DNA of 64,000 nt from Anniella stebbinsi (lineage: Eukaryota; Chordata; Lepidosauria; Squamata; Anniellidae). Positions 1 through 13,142 of this stretch are shown here, piece after piece (the first letter of the stretch is position 1; each line of letters starts with the position of its first letter). The position numbers and the translations under genes are program-made. The notes below the pieces were generated by a model. That model ran no database searches and was not told the DNA's origin. It saw only the letters and a list, made by a program, of their open reading frames with translations. Location: NCBI GenBank assembly GCA_029215795.1, contig JARDYH010000007.1, forward strand, positions 23,571,763-23,635,762, written 5' to 3'.

Positions 1-2564
1 ATTGATGGTTTCTTTGTCTCTTGTTATGCTTTTTTATTGTTGGGATATGAATTTATATTTGTGCACATCATTTTTCACCCTTGGAATTAAAATGACACTT
101 AAAAAAATAATAAAAAGAGGAGTTAATTACTTGAAAAGAATTACTAATGAATTAAAGAATTGGTTGTTAGTGATTGACCTGGGAAGGATAAATCTAAGTA
201 AACTCTATGAAAATAAAGAATTAAATTGGGAGATTAAAAAAATCAATGTCATGGATCTTTATGGCCTTAATAAAAACTTTGTATGCTAGAGGTTTCTCTT
301 AGGGTATGGCCTCAGGCAGCTTAGTTTTAGTGTCATGAAAGGGCAGAAAATTGCTGGGTTTTTTTCATTATTATTGTATCTTTACTGCCAAAGGAGGGGA
401 AAGGCACTTGCAGGGTTTTCTACCTCAGCTGCCAAAATAACTGAACTAACCTTTGGTACCATGTACCTTGACTTGAGGGAAATAAAAGACTTGAGGGAAA
501 TTTAAAAAAAAAAGAGGGGGGGGGGGAAAGGCAACAACATATCTTGGACCAGGTCTAGTTTCTCTTGCGAGTCAATTACTTTGGGCCATTAATGATTGGC
601 TTTAAATATTTGTATTGCTTTTAAAGCATGATTTACAGTAACTCTCACAAAACTGGGTGAGATATTTTTGGTGCCATTTTATATATAAATATATATACAC
701 AATTGTGCTCTAGCCTCCTTGTTTGCCTTGCAAGATGAAACCGAATTAAAATGTATTATTGGGTGCATGTTTTGAAAAACAAAAATGTTGGAAACTACAT
801 TTTGTGAAAGCTCAACCTTTCTGCGCAGGTTACTCACCACCACCACATGTGGCCGAACAATCTGACTGCACTGTCACCCATGAGTAGCTGTGTCTTTTTG
901 TGAATATCTTGTTCTCATTGATCATCTTAGAGAAGGTATACTGCCAGGCAATGCCAGGATTTTTCCCTTGTAACAGGATCTAAATGGCATGGAGGGGGAA
1001 AAAAACATTATTAAGCCCGAGGCAAAAAAAAATATGTTGTTAAAAATATTACAGAAGCACCCTAATCTCATCACAAAAGCATTCGGTGGTTCTGGATACA
1101 CTGATATGCATCTGATGTTCCCTACCTGCAAACACCACCCATTCACTTCAATAGGAATGGGAAGAGTGGCACCTAGTGAATAACTAAATTCCAATCCATG
1201 CATTAGTCCACATGGTGTAGATCAGGTCTGTTAATTTTGCCCTCTGCAAAGATCAAAACCCTTAATTCAATTCCTGCCATTGCAACATACGATATAGAGA
1301 TTACAGTTCAATTTTATTTCCTAACTACACAAAGTATATTTAGTTCAGTTCTTTTTATTATCTGTAGCCCTAGGTCAACACAATAAAACAGAAAGAACAT
1401 ATCCATAATATATCCATAATGTTCCAAAAGTTTTTTAAAAATGACAAATTAAACAGATGAAAAAGATGAAAAATTTGGAACCAACAAACTAAAATTTATG
1501 AAATAATTCTCTGTTACTAATTTCCAGCTTTTATAAAAGTATCTGTTAAATGGACCAAAAATAAAACATGCAAGCTAAATTTTTAACAAAATAAACCATC
1601 AATTTATCTGATGCAATTTTGTCATTGTCCTACTAATGGTTATTTTAGAAAAAGTAGGGATTTTTCTCCTCATCCAAATGGGTTACAACATCAACGTGGT
1701 TAAGCTTACATCACCGTTTGATAAATCTTTCAAATTTTAAATGTAAATTTTAATTGTATCTTATTGGACATTAACAAAATATGGTGAATCGCCAGAATCA
1801 ATGCAGTGTCACCTGGATTAAATCGATGGAGATATATGAAGTCTAAACTAGAGCAGATGGAGAGAAAAGCTCATGAAAGTTCAGAAGTATGGTGATTGAA
1901 AATAATAAGAACATTTAATTTAACATATTTAAAGGCAGAGGAGAAGATTTCAACCACTCAGAAGTTGTGCACATTGGGAGGCAAAAGGAAGGAAGCAACA
2001 AGCCATAATGATGAAAAACTGTAACAAAAGTTTACATAAACTCCACTCCTGTAATAGCGAGCATATAAAAGATCTGGGTAGCTCTATTTACCATTGTACA
2101 GAAAAGTGTGTTTGTTGTGGAGGGGTCGGGGGTGGAAAAGGAGAACATGTGATATATTTCCCACTGCTATCAGCCAGATTCTATTTTGGTCCATGAATTC
2201 TGGTAGAGATCCAACCTGGAAATATATGACCCAGTCCAGCAATATATATCCATCCAGGAAAACTAATAGCTTGATTTTTCTGCTTTATAGCAAGACTGAA
2301 GTTTGAGAAACACCTAATATCAGGCAAATGTAAAATAATGTATGAGATTTTATAGAGATCAGGGGTATAATCATCCACTACTTTGCACCCACCCACACAG
2401 AGAGCAAGCATGTACATACTGTGTGCAAGTGTGAGACGGACACACAGAAAACAGAAATAATACTATCCGATGATACATTGTAAGACTATGATCAATGAGG
2501 ACAATCCTTGTTTGTGGAACAAAGATACTGCTGTCATTCGATCCAGCAAGTCAGAAGGTAAGAA

Positions 2565-2745
2565 CATAAGGATGTAAGAAGAGTCCTGCTGGATCAGATC
2601 AAGGGTCTATCTAGTCCAGCACTCTGCTCACACAGAAGCCAACCAGCTGTCAACCAGGATCCCACTAGCATGACATGGTGAAAGAGCACCTTCCCACCCA
2701 TGTTCCCCAGCAACTGGTGTATAGGCTTACTGCCTCTGATACTGG
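2565..2745 (+). repeat. Interspersed repeat, 'GATCAAGGGTCTATCTAGTC' type
   Basis: 'gtcctgctggatcagatcaa', 'agtccagcactctgctcaca' and 'ccccagcaactggtgtatag' form a phrase that I recognise as a common interspersed repeat in reptile genomes. I cannot name the family or its ends. Confidence 0.45.
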
Positions 2746-3043
2746 ATATTTTACTTGCTCACAATGAGAGTATTTTCTTGCATCAACCTCCTCTACTTTT
2801 TCCCCTCAAACTTGGTTCTCGGTCTTTCCCCCCCGAAGGAGCTGGTTTGCTGCTTGGGGGTGATTCTTGGTACAACATTCTCACTAGAGATCAAGGCGAC
2901 CTTGGAGGTTCTTACCACTGTTTACCAACTTCAGCTGGTTTGCCAGCTGCAGCTTTTCCTAGAGTGATCCATGTTCCGATAATGGAATACTGGATGAATG
3001 TAATGTGTTATATGTGTGGCTGCCCTTGAAGATGGATTAGAAA

Positions 3044-3325
3044 TTGCAATTAATGCCGAATTCTGCACCTAGACTTCTGACTGGTTTATTTAGGTGGAGC
3101 CATATTACATGTGTCATGGAGGAATTACATTGGCTGCCTATTTATTTCCATTTTGAATTCAAGGTGCAGTTGGTTATTTGTAAAGCCCTAAATGGCTTGG
3201 TATCTAAATATCTGATGGAGTACCTCCTCCCATACTAACCTGCCCATGCATTAAGATTATCAGATGAGCCCCTTCTCTGAGCCCCATCTGTAGGCAAAGT
3301 TACATTATGTATCTATGAAACAATA
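3044..3325 (+). pseudogene. LINE (L2/CR1-like) ORF2 C-terminal fragment
   Basis: The + frame from 3044 reads NSAPRLLTGLFRW, ITCVMEELHWLPIYFHFEFK and ICKALNGLVSKYL, the conserved LHWLP region found C-terminal to the RT in L2-like LINEs. 5'-truncated. The frame breaks after 3238 and the LINE text seems to resume at 4422. Confidence 0.65.
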
Positions 3326-3877
3326 GCAAAGTGGGTATTTTTTTTGGGGGGGGGGGGGTTGAATTGATTTTTTTCTGGAAATTTTCCAATGCAAATTGGC
3401 TAAATTAAAAATAAAATCCAATGCAAATTACTCCGTGTAAATTAGTTTAATTTCCAGACGGACATTTGCATTGGGAAATGTTCAGTTTGCACTGGAAAAT
3501 GTAATCTAATTTGGCATGTTTATTTTACTTGGATTTAGTATACAACAAACCTCAAACATTGCACCCTGTGTTTATGTCCCAGCACACCATAAGTATTTAA
3601 TCTGAAAAATTTGAGGTGGACAGGCGTGATAAATCACATTTAATGTTATAATATTATATTATGTTGTTTTTATTGGAACACTTGTAAAATTTTAAATTCC
3701 TATAGTGTTTACCCCATTTACATTGTTTAAGTTTAAGAAAAAAAATGAAGGCACTGACACACGAATAAACGTTGGCAATCCACAGGACTGAACATGATGT
3801 TCTGGCAACACCTCATCAGTAACTTTGAAACTGCTCAGCTTGCCTGGTATTGTATTTGCAATTGACATTCATTCATG

Positions 3878-4372
3878 GGGCTCATCTACACCTCCCGGCT
3901 TTCCAGGATGGGGGAGAGGATCCCAGGCTTCCCTGCTTCCGGGATCGTCCCCCAGCGTGCACACGCCAGAGCAATGTCCCAGAAGGAAAGTCGGACGTTC
4001 TAGCATGGCGTGTTTCTTAAAAAAGAGAGAAGACACATCGCACAATTGCATGGGCCACGATCCAGCTCAAAGGTAAGTTTTCTTTTTTTAAAAAAATGAT
4101 GCCCCAACATGCCAAGAACCATCTGAGGGATGGCAAAAATGCTGCCTCCCACCCCTGGACAGCTCCATGACCATTTCCTGAGGTCCTGCTACTCGTGGGG
4201 AGGAGGTAGGACCCAGGAGTGGGTGCCACAGTGACTATGGTCCTCGGGCTGTCCCAGGACTGCAGAAAAAACTGAGTAAACCATGGTTCCAGTTAACCCA
4301 GGGAAAGTGAGAGGTCGACCTCGGTCGACCCTGGGATCCCCTGTGCATCATCTGGATGGTGGAGACATAGCC
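3878..4372. mobile_element. MITE with 3-bp duplication ATG, 495 bp
   Basis: It begins GGGCTCATCTACACC and ends GGTGGAGACATAGCC, flanked by ATG (3875-3877, 4373-4375). Shares inner text ('ccctgtgcatcatctggat') with 23936 and 38176. Confidence 0.65.
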
Positions 4373-4421
4373 ATGGTTATTATTGAACTTATAAAATGAT
4401 TCCCCCCCCCCCCCCCCGCAG

Positions 4422-4585
4422 AATGAAGCTGTGAAGGAAAATTACATTTCTATGGTGGCACCTAAACTTTGGAATACCCTCCCAAATCAAGAAAGACTGG
4501 TGCCAACGCTGTATTCGTTTTGGTGCCAGGTCAAAATATTTTTATTTGCACTGGTGTTTAATTGCATTTTTTTCCTGCTGTTTGA

Positions 4586-4637
<52 letters not shown>

Positions 4638-4747
4638 TTACCTCTCAATTCATATGATGCTGTTTTGATTTTGAATTGTTGTTTAATATTTTATTGATAT
4701 TTGGAACGTCGATGGCTTTATAGGCCCCTTCCAACTCTACTATTCTA
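4422..4747 (+). mobile_element. LINE 3' end with (GT)n
   Basis: 'VAPKLWNTLPNQERLVP' in the + frame is the LINE block expected downstream of LHWLP. The sequence ends 'ccttccaactctactattct', a CR1-type 3' terminus. A (GT)22 microsatellite is embedded at 4591-4634. It probably continues the fragment at 3044. Confidence 0.6.
4591..4634. repeat. (GT)22 microsatellite
   Basis: An uninterrupted GT run of about 44 bp in the LINE 3' end. Confidence 0.97.
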
Positions 4748-6718
4748 TGATTTCCCCATCTCTACCTGGCCCTGCCTTAACCCATACTGCTCTCTTTTAT
4801 TGGCCCTTCTGTCATACCCCTTTCAGCCTGTCCCACCTCTCTCTGGGATCTGAATAGTTCAACCTATGGCAGCCAGAGACTCTTGTGAACTGCCCTGGGG
4901 GTTGTGGGGGAAGCAGAATATGGATCTTTTTAAATAAATGAATAAACCAATGGCAGAGAGACTCTGTATACTTCAGCAAATTGTTGCTACAACGTGCAAG
5001 GGTGCATTACAAAATAAACAGTGGACCAAGCATCATAGTCCTACAAAATGAGGAGTCTGAACTCATTTGTGAGCTGCATCCAGAATACTGCATAGTATTT
5101 ATTTTCCGTTTTGAAGGCAGAGCTATTGCCAAGATGTCATTTATCAAACTGACAAGAAGTTGCAGAATTTAAAACATTATCTCCTCCTGCAATAGTGTCA
5201 AGTGTTTGGTTAAAAAGCTTTTTCATGGCAATCTAATATCCAACATTGCTGGATGCCACCATGTAACTACAAATTTGGAAAGACCTCCAGCATTTCAGTC
5301 TACTTAACTGGACACATTCCAGGGACTTCCCAGCCAATTGGCATTTGCTCCCAAATTTACAGCTGGCAAACAACCTCCTTAAATATTTCCAGGTCTTCCA
5401 CTGCTTAATGTCTACCTTTAACACACTAACCACCTGATGTCAGACACAACACTCAGCAGCTTTGACCGCAGGGTGCAGAGTTATAAAATTTACAACTCTG
5501 AATGTTCAAAAACCACAGACTTGATGGTTAAGATCAGCCAGATCTATTTGGAAAAACAAGACTTTTGCTTAGGGCTTGAAAAAGTTAAAACAATAAGTAA
5601 ACTGTTCTCTCTTGAGTAAATAGTTATTTTTTTTCCTGCTAATTTTGATTTCAAAGTTAAACCAATAAATATTCTTAACCAGCTGTGCATCTATTCTCTG
5701 GTTTGATTTCCCTCTCTTCCTTGGAGACTACAGATATGTATGCACCTTTGTGGGTCTGTCGAGCAATTCCTGTTAAATGTACATCAACACTTTCTTTAGA
5801 CTGGCAGTTTCCAATGAAGAACTTAGGTAGTTATCATACATCTGACGATTAGTGCCAACATGCAATTAATTGTGTCAAATAATTGCACACATTCAATGGG
5901 GCTGTTCACACAACACACTACTGAGTGGTAAGTGTGGGTTGTTTGTTGAACCATGGGTTGTTTGTGGAGCTGTGGATTAGCATGTTGTCTGAAGCCACAA
6001 CACTCTCTGCTGTGTGGTTTGTTAACCACACTGAACACCCAATCAAGAAACCATGTCTTTTCAAGTGGTTTGTTCAAGAAAAATAAGCCACTCTGCATGG
6101 TTAACAAGTCACCATGCAGAAAATGTCCTGGGTTCAGCCAACAAGTTAAGCCACAGGTCAACCACCACCACACTCAATCACTAAGTGGGGATTAGTGTAT
6201 TATGCAATCCCAGTCAATGGATGATTTTTAGACTTGCTGAATCAGCAAATATAGAAGGGTATCTACCAATTGTTTGTGACCATGTTAAACAACATGGTGG
6301 TGGTTTTGAGGGATGAGATTACACACCAAATCAAGGATGTTGGGAGGCCCACAGATATCAGGAAGCCCACTAGATGACACTTTACCAGGAGCCCCTTGAC
6401 ACTTGGAGCAAGCCCTAAATGGCACAGTGGAAGCCTATATTTAGTCGTTGGCCTTCCAACTCCTAAATATGAAGGAGTCACAAAGATGGTAAGCCCCATC
6501 ACTTCTTGCCAAGAAAGCTGGTTTATTTCTGGGTGTGTGGGGGGTATTCATTAAGCAGAGCAAAATGTGCAGGGCTAGAAGGACCTTTCGCAGGGGTGGC
6601 TCTAGACTTCCTGCAATCAACTGGTGCTCTAGGCTAAGCAAGCAACCTGCACCCCCATCTCCAAACCCCAAGGGCAGATCTAGGCTAAGGTTTTTGCCCC
6701 TATTTTCCTTTTTTCCCA

Positions 6719-7120
6719 TTTTATTTATTTATTACGTTTATATACCACCCCGTAGCCAAAGCTCTCTAGGCGGTTTTCAAAAATTAAAAACATTGAACAT
6801 TTAAAAACCAATATTCAAAATTTAAAACCATAAAAGCCTAAAAACAAACTACATATCATTTAAACTATCCAGGGGTCAATTAACAAAGCTTAACATATGC
6901 TGTTAAGTGCCTGGGAGAAGAGAAAGTCTTAACTTGGCACCAACAACTTGGCAAGCCTCGTCGGGGAGATCATTCCATAGTTGGGGGGGGGCACCACTAA
7001 AAAGGCCCTCTCCCTTGTTGCCATCCTCTGAGCTTCCCTTAGAGTAGGCACTCAGAGGAGGACCTTAGATGTTGATCGTAGTGTACGGGTAGGTTCGTGT
7101 CGGGAGAAGCGTTCCGTCAG
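6719..7120 (-). mobile_element. L2-like LINE 3' end
   Basis: In reverse: '...gagagggccttttta', 'tggaatgatctccccgac', and the end 'ctagagagctttggctac' followed by (AAATAAAT). The same element occurs in + orientation at 39020-39398. Confidence 0.65.
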
Positions 7121-8510
7121 GTATTAATGAAGAAGCATTCCACCCTCCTTAGAACAACATGGACAACAAGGCATTGACAGTGCCTAGGCTCAAGGGAAAA
7201 GGAAGCGGCTGCTCGGGGGGGGGGTTCTCACTCCCTGCCTCCAACTGGGAACAGCAGTGTGGTAGGAGAATACCCCGTGTTGCCTGAGATTGCCTCCACA
7301 ATCTCGGTCATATTCCCTTTGTATGCATATGGGGAATTGAAATTAATAACATCTTAGTTCTTTTATTGTATTTTTTTAAAAAAAATGTATTATTTTCCCC
7401 CTTCAAATTTGGTCCCCCCTTAACTTGGCATTGTCGGTGACTGCCAAGTTCACTTCTACGGATGGGCGTCCCTGACCTTTCACAATGACTGTGGTGAATG
7501 CTTTGAAAAACTGGGTCCAGATGCCTCATTGGAGAGGGGAATGTTAATTTGTGCTTACACATCCAGAATGATTTCTTGAACTCCAAAACAGGAAGGGTTG
7601 ATATGCCTTGCATTTAAAAGCAATCCTTAAAATGACATGAAAAACAGAGAGTTCACACAACCCCACTAAAAGCATAGACAAAAAAAAAAAGGTAGCCTTT
7701 GAAAAGCCCTCCTATGATCTCATCCTTTCTTCAGGAGGCTTATATTTGTCATGATGTGTATTTTTCACTCTCTCTTCTTTTGTGAACATCATGTGCTAAA
7801 TGCACCCGTTTACAGGATACAGCCCATCTAATCTCTTTCACTTAAGCGGAACTCTTTTATCCTTTACATTAAATTTCCATCTGTGTCCAATAAACATGGC
7901 TTTGCTCTGTCCAACACACACACTCTTCAGGGGAAATCAGAGCTAATTTATCATCTAGTAGCTAATAATAAACGTAAAGCTTTCGAACTCCATGCTGGCT
8001 TTCACCCAGGGGCTGCTAAATGATCAGTAAAGTCCTTCCACCTGGTTTCTTTCCTCTCCTTTCCCCATCAACAAAGAGTAGAGGAAATGATTTATCAATT
8101 TTAAATAATCATCTTTTCTTGCTTTGAAGATAGTTTACTTTTAATGAGTGATTGCCACTTTATCCCATCTATCTCTTACATGTTGCAGTGGAGATAAATG
8201 CATCGTCTCTTATGGGGATTTCATAATTCCCTCTTCAATATCAGTCAGCTTTGTGGAAAGTTGTAATATTTCCATTAATTATGTGACAGGCCATAATACT
8301 TTTTTAAAAAACACACCATCCAATGGTTTCAAAAGATGGAAACAGGTGGGGTTTTTTTCTTACCAGACATACTCATCATCATCATCATCATCATTATTAT
8401 TTTCAGCTATTGGGTGGTATAGAAATGTAATAAATAAATGAAATAAAATGTTATTGTTATTCTAGCATCATACCAAAAAGCTGATGTCTCAGGTTCAAAC
8501 TACACATTGA

Positions 8511-8860
8511 CTGGGTTCAGACAACACAATAACCAATAGTGGTTTAAATAGTCGACAGTTGGTCAAAATAACCAACACAAATAACCAACGCTGTGCAGAG
8601 TTGGCTAATTGAACCACCATTGGTAATCATGTTGTGTGGAAGCACCATTGGTTATTTCCTCGGCTACCATTAGTTATTTCATCAGCCACAGAGTTGCAAG
8701 GCAAGAGTGGTCAAAGCAGCAGCTGCCACTCTAGTCTAGCCAGCAGGATAGATTTTCGGCAGCAATGGCTGATAGGATGCTAGCAGGAGGACTGAAGTGG
8801 GGGGGGGAGAAAGGGGGATGAGTGAGCAGAAGAAACATGCATGGGGGAGAGGCTGCTGAA
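8511..8860. mobile_element. Partial MITE of the GGCTCAGTTC type
   Basis: One terminus (GGGTTCAGACAACACAATAA) is visible at 8514. The interior resembles 30400-30945 ('agcaatggctgataggat'). No opposite terminus was found. Confidence 0.45.
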
Positions 8861-10487
8861 CCTTCCCCCCACAGCTATTTTTAGTTCAAACACACCCTCA
8901 CCAAGTTGCCTTTTCACCCATAGGGGGAAAATATTGGGTCTTCACTTTTTCAGTTAAGCAGCTGCTCCCAGACCACCCTTCTCCTTTGTAGTTGCACCCT
9001 GACCAAGTTTGTTTTGGATTAAAACAAGAAGGAGGAAAATCTCAGGGATTCCACTTCATATGTACTTTGAGCCTAACTGGGATTGTGGCTTCATGCTCTT
9101 CTTTCAAGAACCATGATTTCTAAGGCTTAGCTGCAGTTCAGGCAATGAGGAACCCACAATAACTTTTTCCTTGTCCAAAGCCATCACCACCCTGCAATTC
9201 TTTGAACAAGTTCTGGAAATCAGAAGCAGATGACCTTAAATTACCTATGCTAGAATCTCAACAAAATGTTTTAGTGTTACGCGTTTAACTGGATTACATT
9301 TTTTAAAAGTCTTTTGCATGTCTCCACTTAAGATGACACAACTACATTACTAAAACCATATGCTAAAAGATGGTATTAATTTACAATGGCAGATGATCAT
9401 TGTCCTATCACATAGCTATTATTTTGGTCTATGTTCCTCCTCTAGCCAGAATCTGCCTGTTTTTGCAGAATTAGGCTCAGTATCCACTAGTGAGATGCTG
9501 TGTTTTTGCTATATCGTCTTTCATGGGCTTCTGCAAACTCACAATCAGCAAGCTGTACATGGTGTATGCTTTTGACTTCAAGATGCATTCACAAGAAAAA
9601 GAGCCCCCATGCTTATTGCTTAGTTTGGCTTCCCAAACATCCGCAGACTAATTTGCAATGGTGTTGGTGGTGTTGGTGGTGTTGGTGGTGAAAGTAGTGG
9701 AGAAGCGGAGGAGGAGGAGGAATACAGAACTGCAGCCAAATAGCATGTCTATTCAGACCCATTGAATTCAATGGAATTTATCCTGAGGTGTGCATATGCA
9801 GCCTGGATCCCCACACTAATGTTATTGCTGATGTTGATGGCAATGGCATTGTCATCATCATCTTGGGAGTAAACCACATTGAATAAAGTTGGACATCCAA
9901 TTAAACATGCATAGGATTGTGCCTTTAGTCTTTCAAGCACTTCATAGTATCAATTTCAATTTTGTAATCTTTAAAACAGCCATATAAGGCACATCAGTGT
10001 TAGAAGTCTAGATAATCTAGATCAGTGTGATGTTCTCTAGATAAGAGAGCATCAAGTTTGTAAAATGGAGAGCTCCAGTTCCTTTCCCTATTTCTCCTCT
10101 ATTCTCCACCTACTGAGAACCAAACAAGACCTTCCTCCCACTATACTACTTGGCTTCTGTTTCACGGTCACACTACAGTGTAACAGAGTGTAGGGAGTGT
10201 GGGGACCGAATGCTGAGACATGGCCATTCCCTTGAGCATTAACCAGGAGATCTGAAAGAGGCACCTGTGGGCATGTAACTATACAGGCATAGGCAACTCC
10301 ATGCTTTCAGGAACCCCCTGTGATCACTGGGTGAAGACACATGTGTAGAAGCACCTGTTGTAGAGCTGCCTAAGTGTGCACAACTTGAGGTGTGTGTTAT
10401 GTGCAACCTTCTGGTTAAAATGCAGAGGCTGGTATGGGGCCTACAAGACACTGTGGTGCAGGGCTTGTCCAGTAGGTTCAGTATCAC

Positions 10488-10557
10488 CAGGGCCGGATTT
10501 TCATACAAGCTAAACAAGCTACAGCTTAGGGCCTCACATTACAAGGGGCCTCGCATT

Positions 10558-10599
<42 letters not shown>

Positions 10600-10752
10600 G
10601 GAAAAACCCATTTACAACGTTACATGACAATCAAATTCCATTTAATTGTACAGACCATATTTTGCATTTAATTTTTTTATTTATTTGTTGAAGAGGGAAG
10701 GGCCTCACTCATGCTATAGCTTAGAGCCACAACAAGTTTAAATCTGGCCCTG
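10488..10752. mobile_element. hAT-like non-autonomous element, CAGGGCC type
   Basis: Ends CAGGGCCGGATTTT and AAATCTGGCCCTG are inverted repeats. The flanks AGTATCAC (10480-10487) and GGTATCAC (10753-10760) match at 7 of 8. A (GAAA)n run lies inside at about 10557-10599. Confidence 0.78.
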
Positions 10753-11543
10753 GGTATCACTCCTCTCTCCATGCATTTTATGTACTCTCTGAATTGATCC
10801 AGCTCCTGTTTTTCCCTGATACTCCTATTTCCTATTTCTCCGTGCATCGTATGGTATCTAGTTGCTGAAATCTCTATATGTCAATCAAAAATCAAGTGTG
10901 TCTTGTGGCATCTTATAGACTGTAATATTTATTGTGGTGTTAACCTCTTCTTTGTTTTGCTGTGCAGATTAACAGAGGTACCTCTCTGCTAGCTGTCAAT
11001 CATAGCTGTGTACTGTAGGTATATCAATCAAAATCCAGCAGGGTGTTTTAACAGGAACTCACGGGAAAATAAAGTAAACTGCAAACACAATGTGCAACTC
11101 TTTCAAATACGCCAAGAAGCTAAAGCTAGAAATGCTGTGTGGCATTTAAGTCAGGCAGAAATTTCTGGCTTTGTTTTTGTGCTGTGTAATCCATAGCTGC
11201 GTTAACTCTGTAATTCAGTTAGCTATTCAGGTTTCAGCTCAAAACGTCCACTCTGAAGTGAGTCCTTTGTGGATAGTGAATTGCCTGCAGAGCAGAAGGT
11301 TGCAAGTTTAAGAACTGTGAAAGGCGTATAATGTTGGCATCATTGGATTTGGAGGAATCGGGGCATAAATAATAGGAAACACATTTTATATGCAGGTAGA
11401 AAAAGTGGAAAAGATCCCCTGCCTGTTGTCCTGACTGCTAGCGAGAGCAGAAAATAACAGGCTACATGGACCAATCGTCTATAAGGCAATGTCAAATGTT
11501 CATGCACTCCCAATAATACAAGGCACTATGTGATGGTAAATTA

Positions 11544-12469
11544 TAGGGATGTGCACTGGATCGGACCCGATCCACGATCCGAGTCCGGTCCAGTGGGAAA
11601 TCGGATAAATTATCCGATTTCCGATCCCGCAGCTGGATCGGCCGATCCAATCCGAACCGGTCCGAAAAGGCTCCGAACCGGTTCGGCGGATCGGCGGATC
11701 GGCGGGCGCCCACTGGCGCCCACTGCCGCTTCCATTGGCGGGCACCAGCGGGCGCCCACCGATGAAAGTGGACAGCGGGGGGGGAGGAGGGGGGCGCTTA
11801 CCTTCTCGGCCCGTCCGCTCCCGTCCGGCACTAGCAGCTACTACCAGCGGGCTCCGCGGCCTGCTCTAGGGTGGCGCGCCGGGTGATGTCATCACCCGGC
11901 GCGCTACTCTAGAGCAGGCTGCGGAGCCTGCTGGTGGTAGCCACCGGCCCCGGACGGGAGCGGACGGGCCGAGAAGGTAAGCAGGGGGTGCGTGGAGGGG
12001 AGGAGGGGGCGCGCGGAGGGGGCGCGCGGAGGGGGGAGGGGGGCCCTTACCTTCCCGTCCCGGCGGCTCCCGTCCCGGCGCCGGCGCCTACTACTACCAG
12101 CAGGCTCCGCGGCCTGCTCTAGGGTGGTGCGCCGGGTGATGTCATGGAAGCGGGCGGCCCCAGGGGGGGTAGGGAGCGCGGGGGAGGGGGCTTACCTGCC
12201 GGGGCCGTCCACAGCGGACGGCCCCGGGGGGGGAGGGAGTTAGGCCCCCCCTCAGCCACCCGCCGCCATTTTTTCCTCATAGACTTGCATTGCAATGCAA
12301 GTCTATGGGGAAAAAAATGGCGGCCGATCCAAAAATTTACGATTTTTGGGTCGGGATCGGACTCGATCCGGTCCGGGGGGCCTCCGATTTTGTCCGAACC
12401 GGTCCGGGACAAAATTGGAGGTCCCGATCCGGGTCCCGATCCGATCCGGGGGGTCCGTGCACACCCCTA
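11544..12469. mobile_element. GC-rich hAT-like non-autonomous element, 926 bp
   Basis: Ends TAGGGATGTGCAC and GTGCACACCCCTA form terminal inverted repeats, flanked by a perfect 8-bp duplication GTAAATTA (11536-11543 and 12470-12477), the hAT pattern. The interior is CpG-dense, quite unlike the surrounding A/T-rich intron. It includes alternating direct and inverted copies of a block containing GGTGATGTCATCACC and 'ggctccgcggcctgctctag' (about 11840-11945 and 12090-12150). Short GGATCGG/CCGATCC subrepeats line both flanks. There is no transposase. Confidence 0.9.
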
Positions 12470-13142
12470 GTAAATTACAGCTTCTCCTGGTATTGATAAA
12501 TGTCCCTACAACATTCATACAAGCTTACAGTCTTCGGAGATGTGGCTATAGCTCTCTCTCTATATATATCCTGAAATGAGAAATGAAATGAGAAAAATAA
12601 CACGCACACACCCTTGTACATGCATTTTCTGTGTGCATTTTTTGATTCACAAACTACATCATAAAATTTGGGAAGGTGTCACTGCATTCCAGTTCATGCA
12701 TAGGAAGTGTGGATTTGCTAAGTTCACATTAAAAATGCAAACCCAACTCATTTCTCACCCATTCCCATGTCTGACTGGCTCCATGAAGTAGGAAAGACAT
12801 GAGGATCTAGGTCATTGTAGATATCACTACCTTAAACCAACTGTCTCTAGCTTCCAGATGCTGTCCTTCTTTTCTGACATTCCAAACATGTAGTTCTGCC
12901 TTCTGAAGTTTACTTGATGCAACTGACATTTCTCTACAAATCTGAGATGTATTATAGACCTCAGGCCTTTGTAAACTGACTTTAAAACTCTTCTAGCATG
13001 ACTTTGCAAACAATTCCAAAGAGGGCCGTGACTCACTCTGTACACAATTTAACCTGTTGGACAGAAATTGCACCATCCTGAACCGGTCATTGGTAATTCT
13101 AAAACAGGCATCAAGGACAGAATGAATAAAAAGTAAGCTTAC

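Larger units (their letters stand above)
1..13142 (-). other. ADAMTS18 intron downstream of the last visible exon
   Basis: No exon continuing the spacer or a TSR was recognised here on either strand. The stretch holds LINE fragments (3044-4747, 6719-7120), a 3-bp-TSD element (3878-4372), part of a related one (8511-8860), hAT-like elements (10488-10752, 11544-12469) and simple repeats. The intervals 1-2560, 7130-8380 and 8870-10470 show no recognisable repeat apart from homopolymers and short GTT/GGA runs near 9660-9720. Confidence 0.7.

Noticed and set aside
5885..6215. Another MITE of the GGCTGTTCACACAACAC type
   Set aside because: The left end is suggestive, but the right end matches poorly and the possible duplication (TCAATG) is not the 3-bp kind of its relatives, so I left it out of the feature list.
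11530..12520. Overlapping Gly/Arg/Pro-rich frames on both strands
   Set aside because: They are a by-product of the GC-rich hAT-like element; all six frames open because stop codons are rare in such composition.
1..13142. A further ADAMTS18 exon completing the spacer and starting the C-terminal TSRs
   Set aside because: I looked on the minus strand for text resembling the expected continuation and for TSR patterns (W-x2-W, CSxxCGGG) next to splice signals, and found none. It is probably beyond the left edge.
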